Positions 1 to 9,606 of a stretch of DNA of 64,000 bases are shown here, one piece after another; positions within the stretch are counted from its first letter, which is position 1, and every line of letters begins with the position of its first letter. A program made the translations under genes and the position numbers. The stretch is taken from the NCBI GenBank assembly GCA_031771865.1, contig JASISA010000022.1, positions 434,001-498,000 on the forward strand. The letters are read 5' to 3'. This stretch comes from Nothophaeocryptopus gaeumannii (lineage: Eukaryota; Ascomycota; Dothideomycetes; Mycosphaerellales; Mycosphaerellaceae). The notes under the pieces are model-generated. The model was not told the origin of the DNA, made no database searches, and saw nothing but the letters and a program-made list of their open reading frames with translations.

Positions 1-2
1 AC

Positions 3-1223
3 GATATTGATATATCTGTCAAGACTCTGAAGAGGAGGCTGAAGCAGTGGGGTGCTCGTATTCGACAGGCTCCTCTACAGGTAGACAATGCCCTCAGAGC
101 CCGTATGATTGAGCGTTTCTGGCTGTACTCGTACAAAGATGAGAGGGAAGTTCAGTATCTACAGGCAGATGGCTACAATATCTCCCTTATACAATATCAG
201 CGGTTGAGGCGTGATATAGGCCTATATAAGAGGTATCCAGCAGAATCTTCTAAAGAGGTGGATGCCGCTATTAGCGAGGCATTGGACCATGTGCTTGGGC
301 ATAGTGCTGCACAGGACTTTGGATATCGCAAGTTGGCCCAAACTATTCGTGAGAAATGGCACTTCATTGGCAGGTACGCCTTTGTATTCATTCACTCAGG
401 CACTCGCACTCGTAGGCTGCACTCGCTGATTACTCGTAGAGACCGCATCTTCCGTATTGCCCGTGCCAAGGTGCCAGCAGCTTTTGAGAGCCGTCGACCT
501 GGTAAACGCAGTAAACCTCGTAGCGTAAGGCCTCAAGCTCGAGGAGCTAATGATGTATACTCTATTGATGCTTTTTGTAAGCTGGCTAATTATGGATGCT
601 CGATCTACGCCTGTATCGACGTCTTTTCAAGGAAGATTATCTAGTACTTTGTTGGGCCGCTAGCTAAGACCAAGTTCTCGGTTTTTGCACAGTACATTAT
701 CACGATCTACAAGGCCGGCCGTATGCCTAATATCATACGATCTGATTAGGGCGTTGAAACTCCAATGCTTGCGGACGCACATCTTCTCCTACGTGAGCAC
801 CTTGCTAGCGAACATATCACTTTCAGCGATGCCTTCTAGTATACAACAAGCAAAGGAAATCAGACTATTGAGCACTAGTGGGGCGAGGCAGCAAAGTCAG
901 TATTCAACCGCTAGAGAGACTATTTCAATCAACTCCGAGAGGAAGGGCATTATAACGCAGCTCTTAAAGCAGATCGTATTGCCTGGCTCGCAATCTACAT
1001 CCCTGTAATAAGGTATACAACTGGAGAGTTTGTACACTACTGGAATACTCATACAATCCGTAAGCACAACGAACAGACAGTTGCTAAGCATGTAGCTAGA
1101 GAGCCCAACAATCTCTACGACTATCCGGAGCTTCACGGCGGTGACTTCTACGGGCATTTACTGGATACTGAAGATCCGGTTTTACAGCAATGGGTTGACA
1201 AGATTGTAGAGTTTAGTAAGTAG
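3..1223 (+). pseudogene. Clr5-like/rve integrase of a DDE element, 5' end outside window, five in-frame TAGs
   Basis: The frame is already open at the window edge and runs to TAG at 1221. The N-terminus has a Clr5-like helix (ISVKTLKRRLKQWG). An integrase-core region follows: first Asp in YSIDAF with YACIDVFSRK, second Asp in IIRSD, and Glu in QTIEH-stop-WGE, which gives a DDE triad of the fungal rve type. Five internal TAG codons lie at 642, 747, 837, 876 and 912. Those at 642, 876 and 912 fall where family members have Trp (TGG to TAG), which is the RIP signature; no frameshift is needed. The segment at about 400-440 (HSGTRTRRLHSLITRR) contains octamer copies and looks like an in-frame insertion. 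A non-functional transposase relic is the firm part; the exact superfamily is uncertain. Confidence 0.75.
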
Positions 1224-1443
1224 CGGTGTGCACACTCGTAACTGCCGGAGCCACTCGTAGCTAGGTACTCGTAGCTGCCCATGTTACTCGCAGCGGCACT
1301 CGTAGCTGCCCATGTCACTGCAGCGGCACTCGCAGGCTCGCAGGGGATGCTGTAAGCTGGAACTTAGTAGTTCACTCCAGCTGATTCTATTCGCAGATTT
1401 GCTCGCATATCTACCTCCAATATCTCTCGAGTAGTGTAATGAT
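1224..1443. other. Spacer rich in octamer repeats
   Basis: No coding potential is seen. The stretch 1230-1340 is nearly continuous ACTCGTAG/ACTCGCAG units alternating with CTGCCCATG-type filler. Confidence 0.5.
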
Positions 1444-1704
1444 ATGCTTCATACTAGCGGCTATCCAATCATGTTTCATGGTGGTAAGGAATCAGCATTG
1501 CCTAGGCCGCAAAAGCTGCATGTTCATGCATACTATCACCTCCGCACTGCAGCGCATGAGTATGTCAACAATGGCGGAGATCTGCCGGAGTTTGAAACGC
1601 CTGCTGCTAGTACACAGAGGCAGCCGAGTAACCGAACCAGAGTAGTATTTGAGGCTGCTAGTCAGCCACTTTAAGGGTATTTAGCGTTACCTCCTTCTTC
1701 AACA

Positions 1705-3153
1705 ATGGATCTTGAGTGGACTAAGTTCTATGCGCAGTCTAAGAAGCAAGTGATATATTACTGTGATCTTGGCAACGTTTTCCGATGCCCCTATTGCCTT
1801 GTGCACAATCCTCATTACCGAGAAGATAACGGGCCTCTCATATCCTCTCCACTACTAGCAGCACGGCCAGCAGCTACGAGTGCTGCGAGTGCGCCTACTA
1901 GAGCAGCTTCTAGAGCCTCTACGAGTACTGCGAGTGCGCTTATTGGAGCTGGAGCCTCTAGTACATATACTAGCTTTCAAGGTTTCGGCACTACCTCTTC
2001 GAACCGTGGTAACACCGTTCTTCAGCAGAACAAGAAGTCACACAGCCGCAATATTGGCAGCGCTAGTATCGATCCCCTTAGTCCTAAGGCTTCTACCAAC
2101 CGCAACGAAGACATGCGTAGGAACTGGCTCTATTCTACTGTTATTGTTCCGGCTACTGGACCAACTTTACAGCAATGGTTGATATACCCGCATCAAGACT
2201 CCTTCCTTTGTGTATCTTTTGATGAGGATACCAACGAACCAATCCGCCCAGCAGACACCAATCTACTATCGGATAACCTCGAAGAGATGCTATTGCCATT
2301 TCCTCGCAGTCCATGGTCAGCATTGAATGCGACAGTCCATATCAAGGTAGTAATTCTCGTTAATCGGGTCAGACGCTGGAATACGAAACCAGTCGGCCAA
2401 CGCGGAATAGCGGATCAGGACGACAGTACTACGAGTCTAGCCAAATATACTACGAGTGCTGCCAATGCGGATACGAGTGACCCGCTACACAATTCGCCGC
2501 CGGCCGCAGTCTTTCGCCGTGCACAGTTGACTTCTTCAATGTTGGCATACGCGGCTCGCGAGGCTGCTGCGAGTGCTGCTACGAGTACTGCTGCGAGTGG
2601 ACACAAACGCTAGGCCAGCAGTGAATTGTCGCCTCCATTACCTACTAAAGGCAACGCTAGTCTATCGGTACGTCCTTATCGCATTCCGGCTGGTGCAGAG
2701 ATCATTGATCTAACCAGCGAGGCTAGCGATCAATCAAGCAGTAGTTTTAGCTTTAACTCGCCGAGTAAATAGTTCGTTAAGAAGGAACCCAAGGCTCCTA
2801 TTGTTGAAGAAGATTATGAGGTCGTAGAACCAACTCGCGATACTTTTTCGGAGAGGCTGGATACTATTATTGAGCAGACGGAGGTGTCGTTGTTTGTTGA
2901 GGAGGCTATACAGCAGCAAGTCGCTGCTCCGCTGGAGCAGGTAGAATCAGTGCCTGTTGCTGAACCAACACCTCCAACAACTGTAGCTGAACTAGCACCT
3001 CCAACAACTGTAGCTGAACCAGCACCTCCAACAACTGTAGCTGATCCAGCACCTCCAACACTTGCTGAACCTGCCTAGACGCATATCAAGCCAAGGAAGA
3101 AGCTGGTTGTGGAGCCGTCAACGCGGAAGACAAGGTCGATGAAGGGTAATTAA
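1705..3153 (+). pseudogene. Unknown element-borne protein with three in-frame TAGs
   Basis: One frame stays open from ATG 1705 to TAA 3151 except for TAG at 2611, 2770 and 3076, giving about 482 codons. An in-frame ORF at 1444-1674, separated by a single TAA, may be its N-terminus. Visible features are a CPYC pair near residue 29, an Ala/Ser/Thr-rich low-complexity stretch built from the octamer repeats (about 50-90 and 280-300), an EIIDLTS motif resembling a SUMO-interacting motif, and four near-identical PPTTVAE/D-type repeats near the C-terminus (about 2960-3070). I do not recognise the family. It lies between the integrase relic and an opposite-strand cysteine-motif gene and probably belongs to the same multi-gene element. 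All three stops are compatible with RIP. Confidence 0.55.
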
Positions 3154-3261
3154 TTTCTTTAGTTGGTAGATATATCTCGTATGTAGGAATGGAGTTCAGG
3201 TTCAGGCACTCGTAGAGTTCAGGTTCAGGCACTCGCAGCACTCGTATTTTGACACTGCTAT

Positions 3262-3943
3262 CTAGTACCAAGGTTTGCCGGTAGTCTTGTCTACTAAGCT
3301 ACTCTCAAAGGCGCCGAGACGAAAGCCCACAAAGCCAGCACGACGAGCAGCCTCCATCTCAGTGTCAAGACTAGATACTTTAGCCTCAATGGCAACCAAA
3401 CGAGCCTCGAAATCAGTAACCTTAGTCTTTAGGCTCTCGTTCTCAGCACGCAGACCAGCAGTCTCTCTACTCGCAGCGCTCACAGCACTCGCAGGCTCGA
3501 CAAGCACACTACCTTCGTCGACATCCTCCATCTCCTTATCTTCATCTTCATCTTCGTCTTCATCTTCAGCCTTGGCTTCATTGGCAAGGTAGCCAGACTT
3601 TCCATGCCGCTTGCGATAGGCACACGCAAGATCTCCACGGTCTTTGAACACTATACAGGGCTGCGGATTCTTCTTGCACTCGCACTACGGGCAAGGGGAT
3701 AGAGCGGCTTTGCCTACGAGTATGTCTGCGAGTAGATTCAAATAGCTACGAGTCAATTAACTCACCTTCATTAGTCTCCATGATACGGCCAGCCGTATCA
3801 AACTTCCGCAAATTGTTTAAAGCTGACTTGCGCTCCTTGCTATTAGTAGACTCGCTACTAGCTACCCACTCGTTCCATTGATAGTCTTCGACATGCCAGA
3901 AGTCGGTGGTGGTAGTAGTGGTTGGTTGGCGGAATTGAGACAT
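3262..3943 (-). pseudogene. Cys-motif/coiled-coil protein, two exons, one in-frame TAG
   Basis: ATG at 3943 opens an exon (MSQFRQPTTTTTTDFW) ending at 3766. A GTGAGT donor at 3765 and an acceptor at 3714 define a 52-bp intron that contains three octamer copies, one ending at the acceptor. The second exon reads CP-stop-CECKKNPQPC, a Cys cluster with TAG in place of one residue, then a basic patch (RKRHGK), a long Glu/Asp run, and a heptad-like coiled coil (LRAENESLKTKVTDFEARL). The stop is at 3262. The family is not recognised. The same damage pattern as the two genes to the left suggests one element. The intron is inferred from frame and consensus only. Confidence 0.45.
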
Positions 3944-4120
3944 CGCGGCAGTAGTATTCTTGTAGTTTTGACGGGGAGAATGTTAATGTAGCTAAGATAG
4001 TAAGCAAAGGAAAAGAAAGAGTAGATATACGAGTGCTGCGAGTGAAAAGGACAATAGTAGTACTTACAATAGCATTAGTTCAAAATAGCAATACGGCCTA
4101 CGCAGCCTACTATTGTCCAG

Positions 4121-4327
4121 CTATGACTGCTTCATAACAACAGCAAGCCGCGCAGGCCGTCTGCGAGTGTGCTGCGAGTGTTTTAGGCGATAGCGACGCC
4201 TGTATAGATGAGAAAGGGCCATATTAGTGTAACTGAGGTTGGTAGATTTGAGGTCAAAGTAACGTGACACTATGAAGTTGATATGACCCTTAGTCATGAA
4301 CAGGGCTCTGCCGGGAGACTGACACAT
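4121..4327 (-). other. Short ORF at the right edge of the octamer region
   Basis: A 68-codon frame (contains HINFIVSRYFDLKS and YRRRYRLKHSQ) includes two octamer copies near its 3' end. No family is recognised. It may be a fragment of a further element gene or chance. Confidence 0.2.
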
Positions 4328-4565
4328 GCTTGGCTGGCTTCCACATCCGCGCGATCATCAGAGCTGTGCCGCAATGCCGCTGCACAATCCTCGCGGTTCG
4401 GTTAGTGACTATTCCGTTTGTAGGCGTTACTCGCGCTCGGGGAGTTGGGGGGGTGGAGGGGTCGAAAGGTAATTTTTAGTCTGCAGAGTCGGGCTGTGTT
4501 TGATGAAAGTAAGCGCCAGTGATTCGTGAATACATACAATAAGATTCCGCCACTGTGGAAGCACC

Positions 4566-5287
4566 ATGAGCTCTCCTGCACGCTACAACTCAGCACACCT
4601 GCAACCAATGTCTACTTCGTCCGGCCCGCCCGAGGGCAGCAGTCCCCCCACTGCCGGAATCTGCAGATCTCCTAACATTCGTACCCAGCAGTCGCCCGAC
4701 CATTCTTCCTCGGACAGTCGTGATGCTCAGGTCTCACGGACTTATCGAAGGGCGTCTGGTCCCTCGCGAGCTGGATTTGAGACCGCTCCCGATCCCAGAG
4801 AGCTACTCAGGAATGCGAGCCCTCGACAGTCCTTATTGTGCAAGAGTAAGATCCTACTACAGCTGATCGAGCGCAGTGCTGAAATTGAGTAGGGCGGATC
4901 ACTTTAGCGGAACTCCCCGAAATGCGCAAACGGCCAAAGCTCACCGTAAACATGAACTGCCGGCCACGAACACCATACCCTCCTTTGCAAGGTCAACCAT
5001 GGCACCACAGTAGTACATCGCAGTCGGACTCGGGGCCATCGTCTACCGATGGAGACAGTGCACCAAGTCAAGCTTGTATTGATGACGGTGGAATTCATGC
5101 GACGTTCTCGCTTGCGAACGCGCGATTGCAAAGCTTCATTTGCAATGCGCTCCAGTACGCATCCAGATCCAAGCATGGGTTGATTGCCTCTGTCCTTCAA
5201 GAAGAAGCATCCGAACTCACCGAGGCCATGACGATGCTGGAGGCTGTGATCATCGCTGTCGATGATCAGAAGCAGTCTGCGCTCTAG
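4566..5287 (+). CDS. Unknown two-exon protein, 219 aa
   Basis: Exons 4566-4845 and 4908-5287. The 62-bp intron has donor GTAAGA, a CTGAT-type branch site and acceptor TTTAG, and joins two ORFs in frame (phase 1). The N-terminal half is Ser/Pro-rich and probably disordered. The C-terminal half is helical (ATFSLANARLQSFICNALQ, then ELTEAMTMLEAVIIAVDDQ). There is no signal peptide or membrane segment. It resembles lineage-specific accessory proteins but has no recognisable domain. Support comes from the clean splice and uninterrupted frame. Confidence 0.5.
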
Positions 5288-5786
5288 GAAATACTAACAG
5301 TGGGGCGATCGTGCAATTTCTACACTATAGTATTGGATTAGCAAGTAGCTGTTCATGAGAGAGCACGTTAATGAAGTTCGAGCGAAGTGAGCCCCGTTCA
5401 CGGCTGCTGTCCAAAAGTTTAATATTTTACGACCTGGACCAGCCTAATTGCTTCGTTGGTGCTAATCGAGCATGGGCTTCGACGACTCGCGCCTGATTCG
5501 CGTTGGGGGTGTCAGTAGCCTCTGCGAGGTGCTACTACCGAGTAATTCATAGGATGTCCGGACAGAACATAGGAAACTTAAAGAGATGTGTGCCAAATTT
5601 TGCGGAGATTGGGCTGCTTTAGTAGGATATTCGAGCATCAAGCGCTCGAATCTCATCATGGGCTTCTTCACCTTCGCTAATGAGGCATGTAGGTTGAGCG
5701 GGAGGTGGAACAGACTGGAGCATATCGCCATCAAGGGGGGTCATTTAGAAACTATCGACAGTATAGAGTACTACGTTTTGAATGGA
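5288..5786. other. Intergenic, nothing convincing
   Basis: Short overlapping ORFs exist on both strands (5462-5734 minus, 5586-5834 plus) but neither shows a family signature; one overlaps the 3' end of the MADS-like gene. Confidence 0.3.
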
Positions 5787-6192
5787 TCAGGCCAACCTCC
5801 GCCCCTCCTCGTCCACTTGCTGTACGCTCAGTAGGTTGTCCATTGACCCATACAACGGGAGCATATCCTGCAGTAGCAGTGGTGGTTGAAGGGGAGATAT
5901 GCCGTCTAACGACTGCGAGATTTGCTTCAATTCGTCCGTGCAGTCCCGGGGACTCCCCTGTCGAGCATCTCCATAGCTTTTTTGTTGCTCCTACACCAGT
6001 CAGACACTATGCTGGGCTAAATACAGCGATACGTACCTGACCGTTGAGAGCTCGATAGGAGTACCAGCGACCGTTACGAAAGACTAAGAGGTAGACATCT
6101 GCGCCGAATTTTTCGCTCATCCGTAGTGCTTGCTTTATCAGAGCTGTCCTGAACTGGCGGAAGTGCTCCTTCACTCGGCGTGTTTGAGCCAT
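5787..6192 (-). CDS. Small MADS-box-like protein, 119 aa
   Basis: Exon 1 is 6192-6037 (52 codons). A 46-bp intron runs 6036-5991 (GTACGT donor, CTGAC branch, GTGTAG acceptor), and exon 2 is 5990-5787. The first exon reads RRVKEHFRQFRTALIKQAL followed by GADVYLLVFRNGRWYSY, which follows the MADS-box pattern of a basic helix and then a hydrophobic strand. Similar short MADS-like proteins occur in dothideomycetes. It is far shorter than classical SRF/MEF2 factors, and DNA binding is inferred only. Its start lies about 205 bp from the start of the divergent ferric reductase, so the two may share a promoter. Confidence 0.6.
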
Positions 6193-6397
6193 GGTGAGAG
6201 AGTCTGGCTACCACTTCTGGCCTGCAATGTGCATTGGTTTTGAAGACACAGGACCCCTTTAACCGCCGGGCTTGCCGCCAGGTGGATGTCAGCTAGGCGC
6301 CGACCAAAATAGCATGTCCCACCCCCCCTCCCCCGCTGTGCTTCCGCATCTAGAGCTTATATCCTACCGGCACCTCCACTATCCCTCTAGTACGACC

Positions 6398-8117
6398 ATG
6401 GAGACCAGCAAGGTATACACCATTGTGTTTCTTGGCCTTTTCGCGGTTGTCTTGCTCCAATACCGCTGTCGAAATCTTTATGATCGTCTGTACTGGCCAC
6501 TGCGGAGACGAGTGGCCAGATACCTGGTGTATCCGCGAATATTTCCCCATAGACACTGGATCGGCGTGAACCCGAGGAGGGTGGAGATGCTCGGATTCAT
6601 TGTACATTGGACAGGTACAGCGGTGTGCAATGCATATGGAATCCACAACCTGACCGACGCGAGCCTACGTGCAAGTCAAATCGCGGTTGCACACCTGGTT
6701 CCATTACTGACATTTCGTCAACTGAGTTTGGTTGCCGATTTGTATGGAGTTTCCCTTAGCACATACCACACGATCCACCAGTCCCTCGGCGTCATGGCTA
6801 CTTTGCAGGCCGCAGTACATGCTATCATCGCACTACAGGGCATCAAGATATCTTCTTCGGATGCAATCATCGGATTGCTCGTACGTACCCTCCTTACTGA
6901 ATATGCACCTCTGCGTGGCTGACTTTGCGGAGTGTCTTATAGCTCTGTCGCTCTTGGCTGTTCTGCCATTGGTCCGGCGATATGCATATGAGGCTTTTCT
7001 GTACAGTCATCTCGCCCTTGCTATTATATTGGCCATCGTTTTATGGGAACACCTGCAATTGAAACGTCGTTTCAGCAAGATCCTTCTGCTCCTGGCCTCG
7101 GCTTCTTTCCTCATCACTTCAGCACTACAATATTTGCATCAAGCGTATCGCAACATATCATGGACTTCTTCAGGATTGAAGCTCGTTCGGGCTTGCTGGT
7201 CCCAACGATTTGGAGATTCCTTGATCGTCGAACTGAAACTCAGCAGATCTCTCCATGTTATACCTGGTCAACACATTTTCCTCACGTTCCTGACACTGCG
7301 GTATGGTTCGATGTTCCAACGCCACCCACTGATGGTGACTTGGTGGCGAACACTGCCCAGAGAACCGGAGGCTCGTTCGATATTCGTAGTCATTCGACAA
7401 CAGCGAGGCTGGACCAGGCGGCTTCTCACGTCACAGTCCTCTTTCACCGGGTGCGCGGCCTGGATCCAGGGGCCGTTTGGAACTTCGTATGATCTACAGG
7501 AGTACGGTACCGTCCTGATGTTTGCCTCGGGCGATGGCATCTTCGCTCAGCTTCCGTTCATCAAATCCTTGACCGAGGACTCAAAGCGGGCAGCTATCAA
7601 AACTCGGCGCATCAAGCTCGTCTGGCAGACCGAGGAATACCATGGCCAACTACAACAGTGGATGCAAAGCATCCTCGACGATGAAGAAGTCAGCTTGGAG
7701 GTCAGTCGGAAGTGCACAGATGGTGACGATATACTAACCAACGAATGCTAGCTGATGGATATCTCGATTCACATCCCCGCTGAAGTCGACGAGTCCGATT
7801 TGTCGAAAGTTGTCGAAGTGGCAGACACCAAAATCCGGAAGATCGGTAATCGCTTGAAAGTTATTCGAGACATCCCCGATGTTGAGAGCTACGTTCAGCT
7901 CGAAATGAAGGAGCCTCGACGAGACGTGGCAGTCACTGGTATGTCACTTCTGCGTAACCACAGACGTTTGCTAACCTGGGCAGTTTCGGGCTTCGAAAAA
8001 CTCCGCGAAGAGGTCAGATCCCAAGTGCTCGCGACGGGCAGACTCAACGTCCAGCTTTTCGAGCTAGACTTCCAGCCACAAAGAGAATTCCAGCACCGTG
8101 GGGGAACGGCGGCATGA
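6398..8117 (+). CDS. Ferric reductase-like transmembrane oxidoreductase (FRE/NOX family), 523 aa
   Basis: Exons 6398-6880, 6933-7700, 7752-7938 and 7984-8117. All introns have GT-AG ends and CTGAC/CTAAC-type branch sites, and the frame is intact. The N-terminal half has several hydrophobic segments with His residues suited to heme b ligation (STYHTIHQ, FLYSHLALA, VLWEH). The FAD-binding signature is HPLMVTWW (about 292-299). The NADPH-binding glycine motif is FASGDGIFAQLP (about 358-369), and the tail ends in the expected reductase strand. The family passes electrons from NADPH via FAD and heme to extracellular Fe(III) or Cu(II). Start METSK is chosen because it directly precedes the first membrane segment; ATG 6311 is an alternative. 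Ferric reductases are recurrent Starship cargo, relevant given the captain at 28 kb. Confidence 0.85.
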
Positions 8118-8475
8118 GCGAAGAGCATGACCTATCGAGTATCAAACAGGCTTGTTGCCGGCTGCGTTCTGTTTGGGGGAACAGCAGGCGCGCTAATGAT
8201 CTATAGCGTCGAACAACATAGACTAAATGAATAACACGTACTGAGATGATGATCAAAGATAATCGCCCCTACAGTTCGACGTGAGGCTTCCACGAGGCGA
8301 GGATGCGCCTTGCAACCGAGGCTCGGATCCGAGTCACGACGGAAGACGGGAAGTCTCGAGCACAGTCCAGCCGAACCATAGCTGACGTGTTTGACGAAGT
8401 GATAGCGACAATAACCTCTGTTACATTGTGTCTGCTATATACCTACAGCTGCCGTATGCTTCCGCAAACGAAGGC
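8118..8475. other. Intergenic between convergent genes
   Basis: Nothing recognised in this 358-bp gap between the ferric reductase and the cupredoxin-like gene. Confidence 0.4.
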
Positions 8476-9309
8476 TCAAACACCGAATACATAAATGCCG
8501 ATATGGGCAAGCAATGGGACGAACAGGACCACGGAACGGTTTGGCCTCGGCGGCGCCGCCGCAGAGAAAACAGCAGTGCCCGTAGCGCCACTACCGCTGC
8601 CAGTAGCGGCGATCACCGATGGCAGACGCGAATATGGTCTCGTACTAGACGCCGCTGTCGCCGGTGCTGTCGCAGGTGCCCGATGCTTCGCCGTTCCGTA
8701 ACTCACACTTGCGCTCTCATTACGCGCACAATTCAGACAAAACTGGGTCTCGGCACCTGCGAGGCGCTGTTCGTGACATTGTATCACATGGGGCTCTTCT
8801 CCGCATACTCGATAGTGTGCGATCTTCTGCGGTCCTCTCTGATCGACTGCGAGAGGCGGCCCGGAAAGGTCATCAAGATAGAGCCCGACGTCTCTATGAG
8901 GGATGTAGAACTCGAGCATGGTCCCTGAAGCCGCGTTCAAAGCGTCGGGCTCGAACGTCAAGTTCCACGGGCTGACATGTATGACTTGGGTCGATAACGG
9001 GGGTGGCAACGTGGCAGTCGCAGTGTTGTGAGAGAAAGAGCTGGACAGAGGAGCTGTAGTCATCGGAGTAGCGCGTGTTGGAGAAGAGACATCTGAGCGC
9101 GACAGTGAAGGAGACTGGGTAGGGCAAGGTGTTTTTCGTTCATGAGCTGGATCACTCATATAGTAAGTTGCTGCGGCAGACCACGACGGGGTTGTGCCCT
9201 GGTACCAGATGTCGATGTTTACAGTGTCGATATCGATAGATACGGTGTCCGCTGACCCAATACCTGCGCCTAGCGCACTCGCTGTCAGAATGATTGATGT
9301 GCGCTTCAT
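8476..9309 (-). CDS. Secreted Ser/Thr-rich cupredoxin-like protein, 277 aa
   Basis: ATG 9309 opens with a signal-peptide-like segment (MKRTSIILTASALGAG). A Ser/Thr/Pro-rich stretch follows, then VIHVSPWNLTFEPDALNAA and IPHRDVGLY, which resemble the first strands and His region of fungal extracellular serine-rich cupredoxins, then CGEEPHVIQCHEQ, resembling their copper-site Cys/His block. The C-terminus is Ser/Gly/Ala-rich and ends in a hydrophobic tail, suggesting a GPI anchor. The frame extends upstream to 9564 without a stop, but the downstream start gives the secretory signal. The cupredoxin core is shorter than usual, so unrecognised introns or decay are possible. Confidence 0.55.
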   Translation of the reverse strand: MKRTSIILTASALGAGIGSADTVSIDIDTVNIDIWYQGTTPSWSAAATYYMSDPAHERKTPCPTQSPSLSRSDVSSPTRATPMTTAPLSSSFSHNTATATLPPPLSTQVIHVSPWNLTFEPDALNAASGTMLEFYIPHRDVGLYLDDLSGPPLAVDQRGPQKIAHYRVCGEEPHVIQCHEQRLAGAETQFCLNCARNESASVSYGTAKHRAPATAPATAASSTRPYSRLPSVIAATGSGSGATGTAVFSAAAPPRPNRSVVLFVPLLAHIGIYVFGV

Positions 9310-9606
9310 GGTTTGGTGAAGCAATGCGAGGATCGCCTCGGGCGGGGCAACAGCATGGGTTAAGACTATATGGACAGCGTCGCAGAGCGATGCGTGTAGA
9401 GACATGCGAAACCCCCTCCCCCTCGTAAGCTCTGGAGGGCTCCGCACCCCGGGGTATCGCTTACGAGTGACCCCTTCATCTGTAACTGCAGCGCGTAGAC
9501 GAACAGGAGGAACATAAATATACCTTGCTATTCCCACCCCTTCAACGATCAAACCAACAACCAACCTAAGCTTAGACTAGATACCCTTACAAAAGCCATA
9601 TCGAAG

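Larger units (their letters stand above)
402..4179. repeat. Dispersed octamer ACTCGYAG / CTRCGAGT, 26 exact copies
   Basis: Hand-counted exact copies start at 408, 432, 1253, 1267, 1286, 1298, 1328, 1874, 1883, 1919, 1928, 2429, 2450, 2567, 2579, 2591, 3208, 3231, 3469, 3487, 3714, 3726, 3746, 4036, 4161 and 4172, with several one-off variants. Chance expectation for both strands is roughly 0.06 per kb, or about 0.2 in this stretch. Copies occur in spacers, inside ORFs (where they encode Ala/Ser/Thr/Arg-rich inserts) and in a putative intron. They are confined to the first 4.2 kb, apart from an isolated match at 51,839. Confidence 0.8.

Noticed and set aside
1224..1440. CRISPR-like array from the regularly spaced octamers
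   Set aside because: The genome is eukaryotic, repeats are only 8 bp, spacing is irregular and spacers are themselves repetitive.
8428..8975. Plus-strand ORFs opposite the cupredoxin-like gene
   Set aside because: Arg-rich compositional shadows without any family feature.
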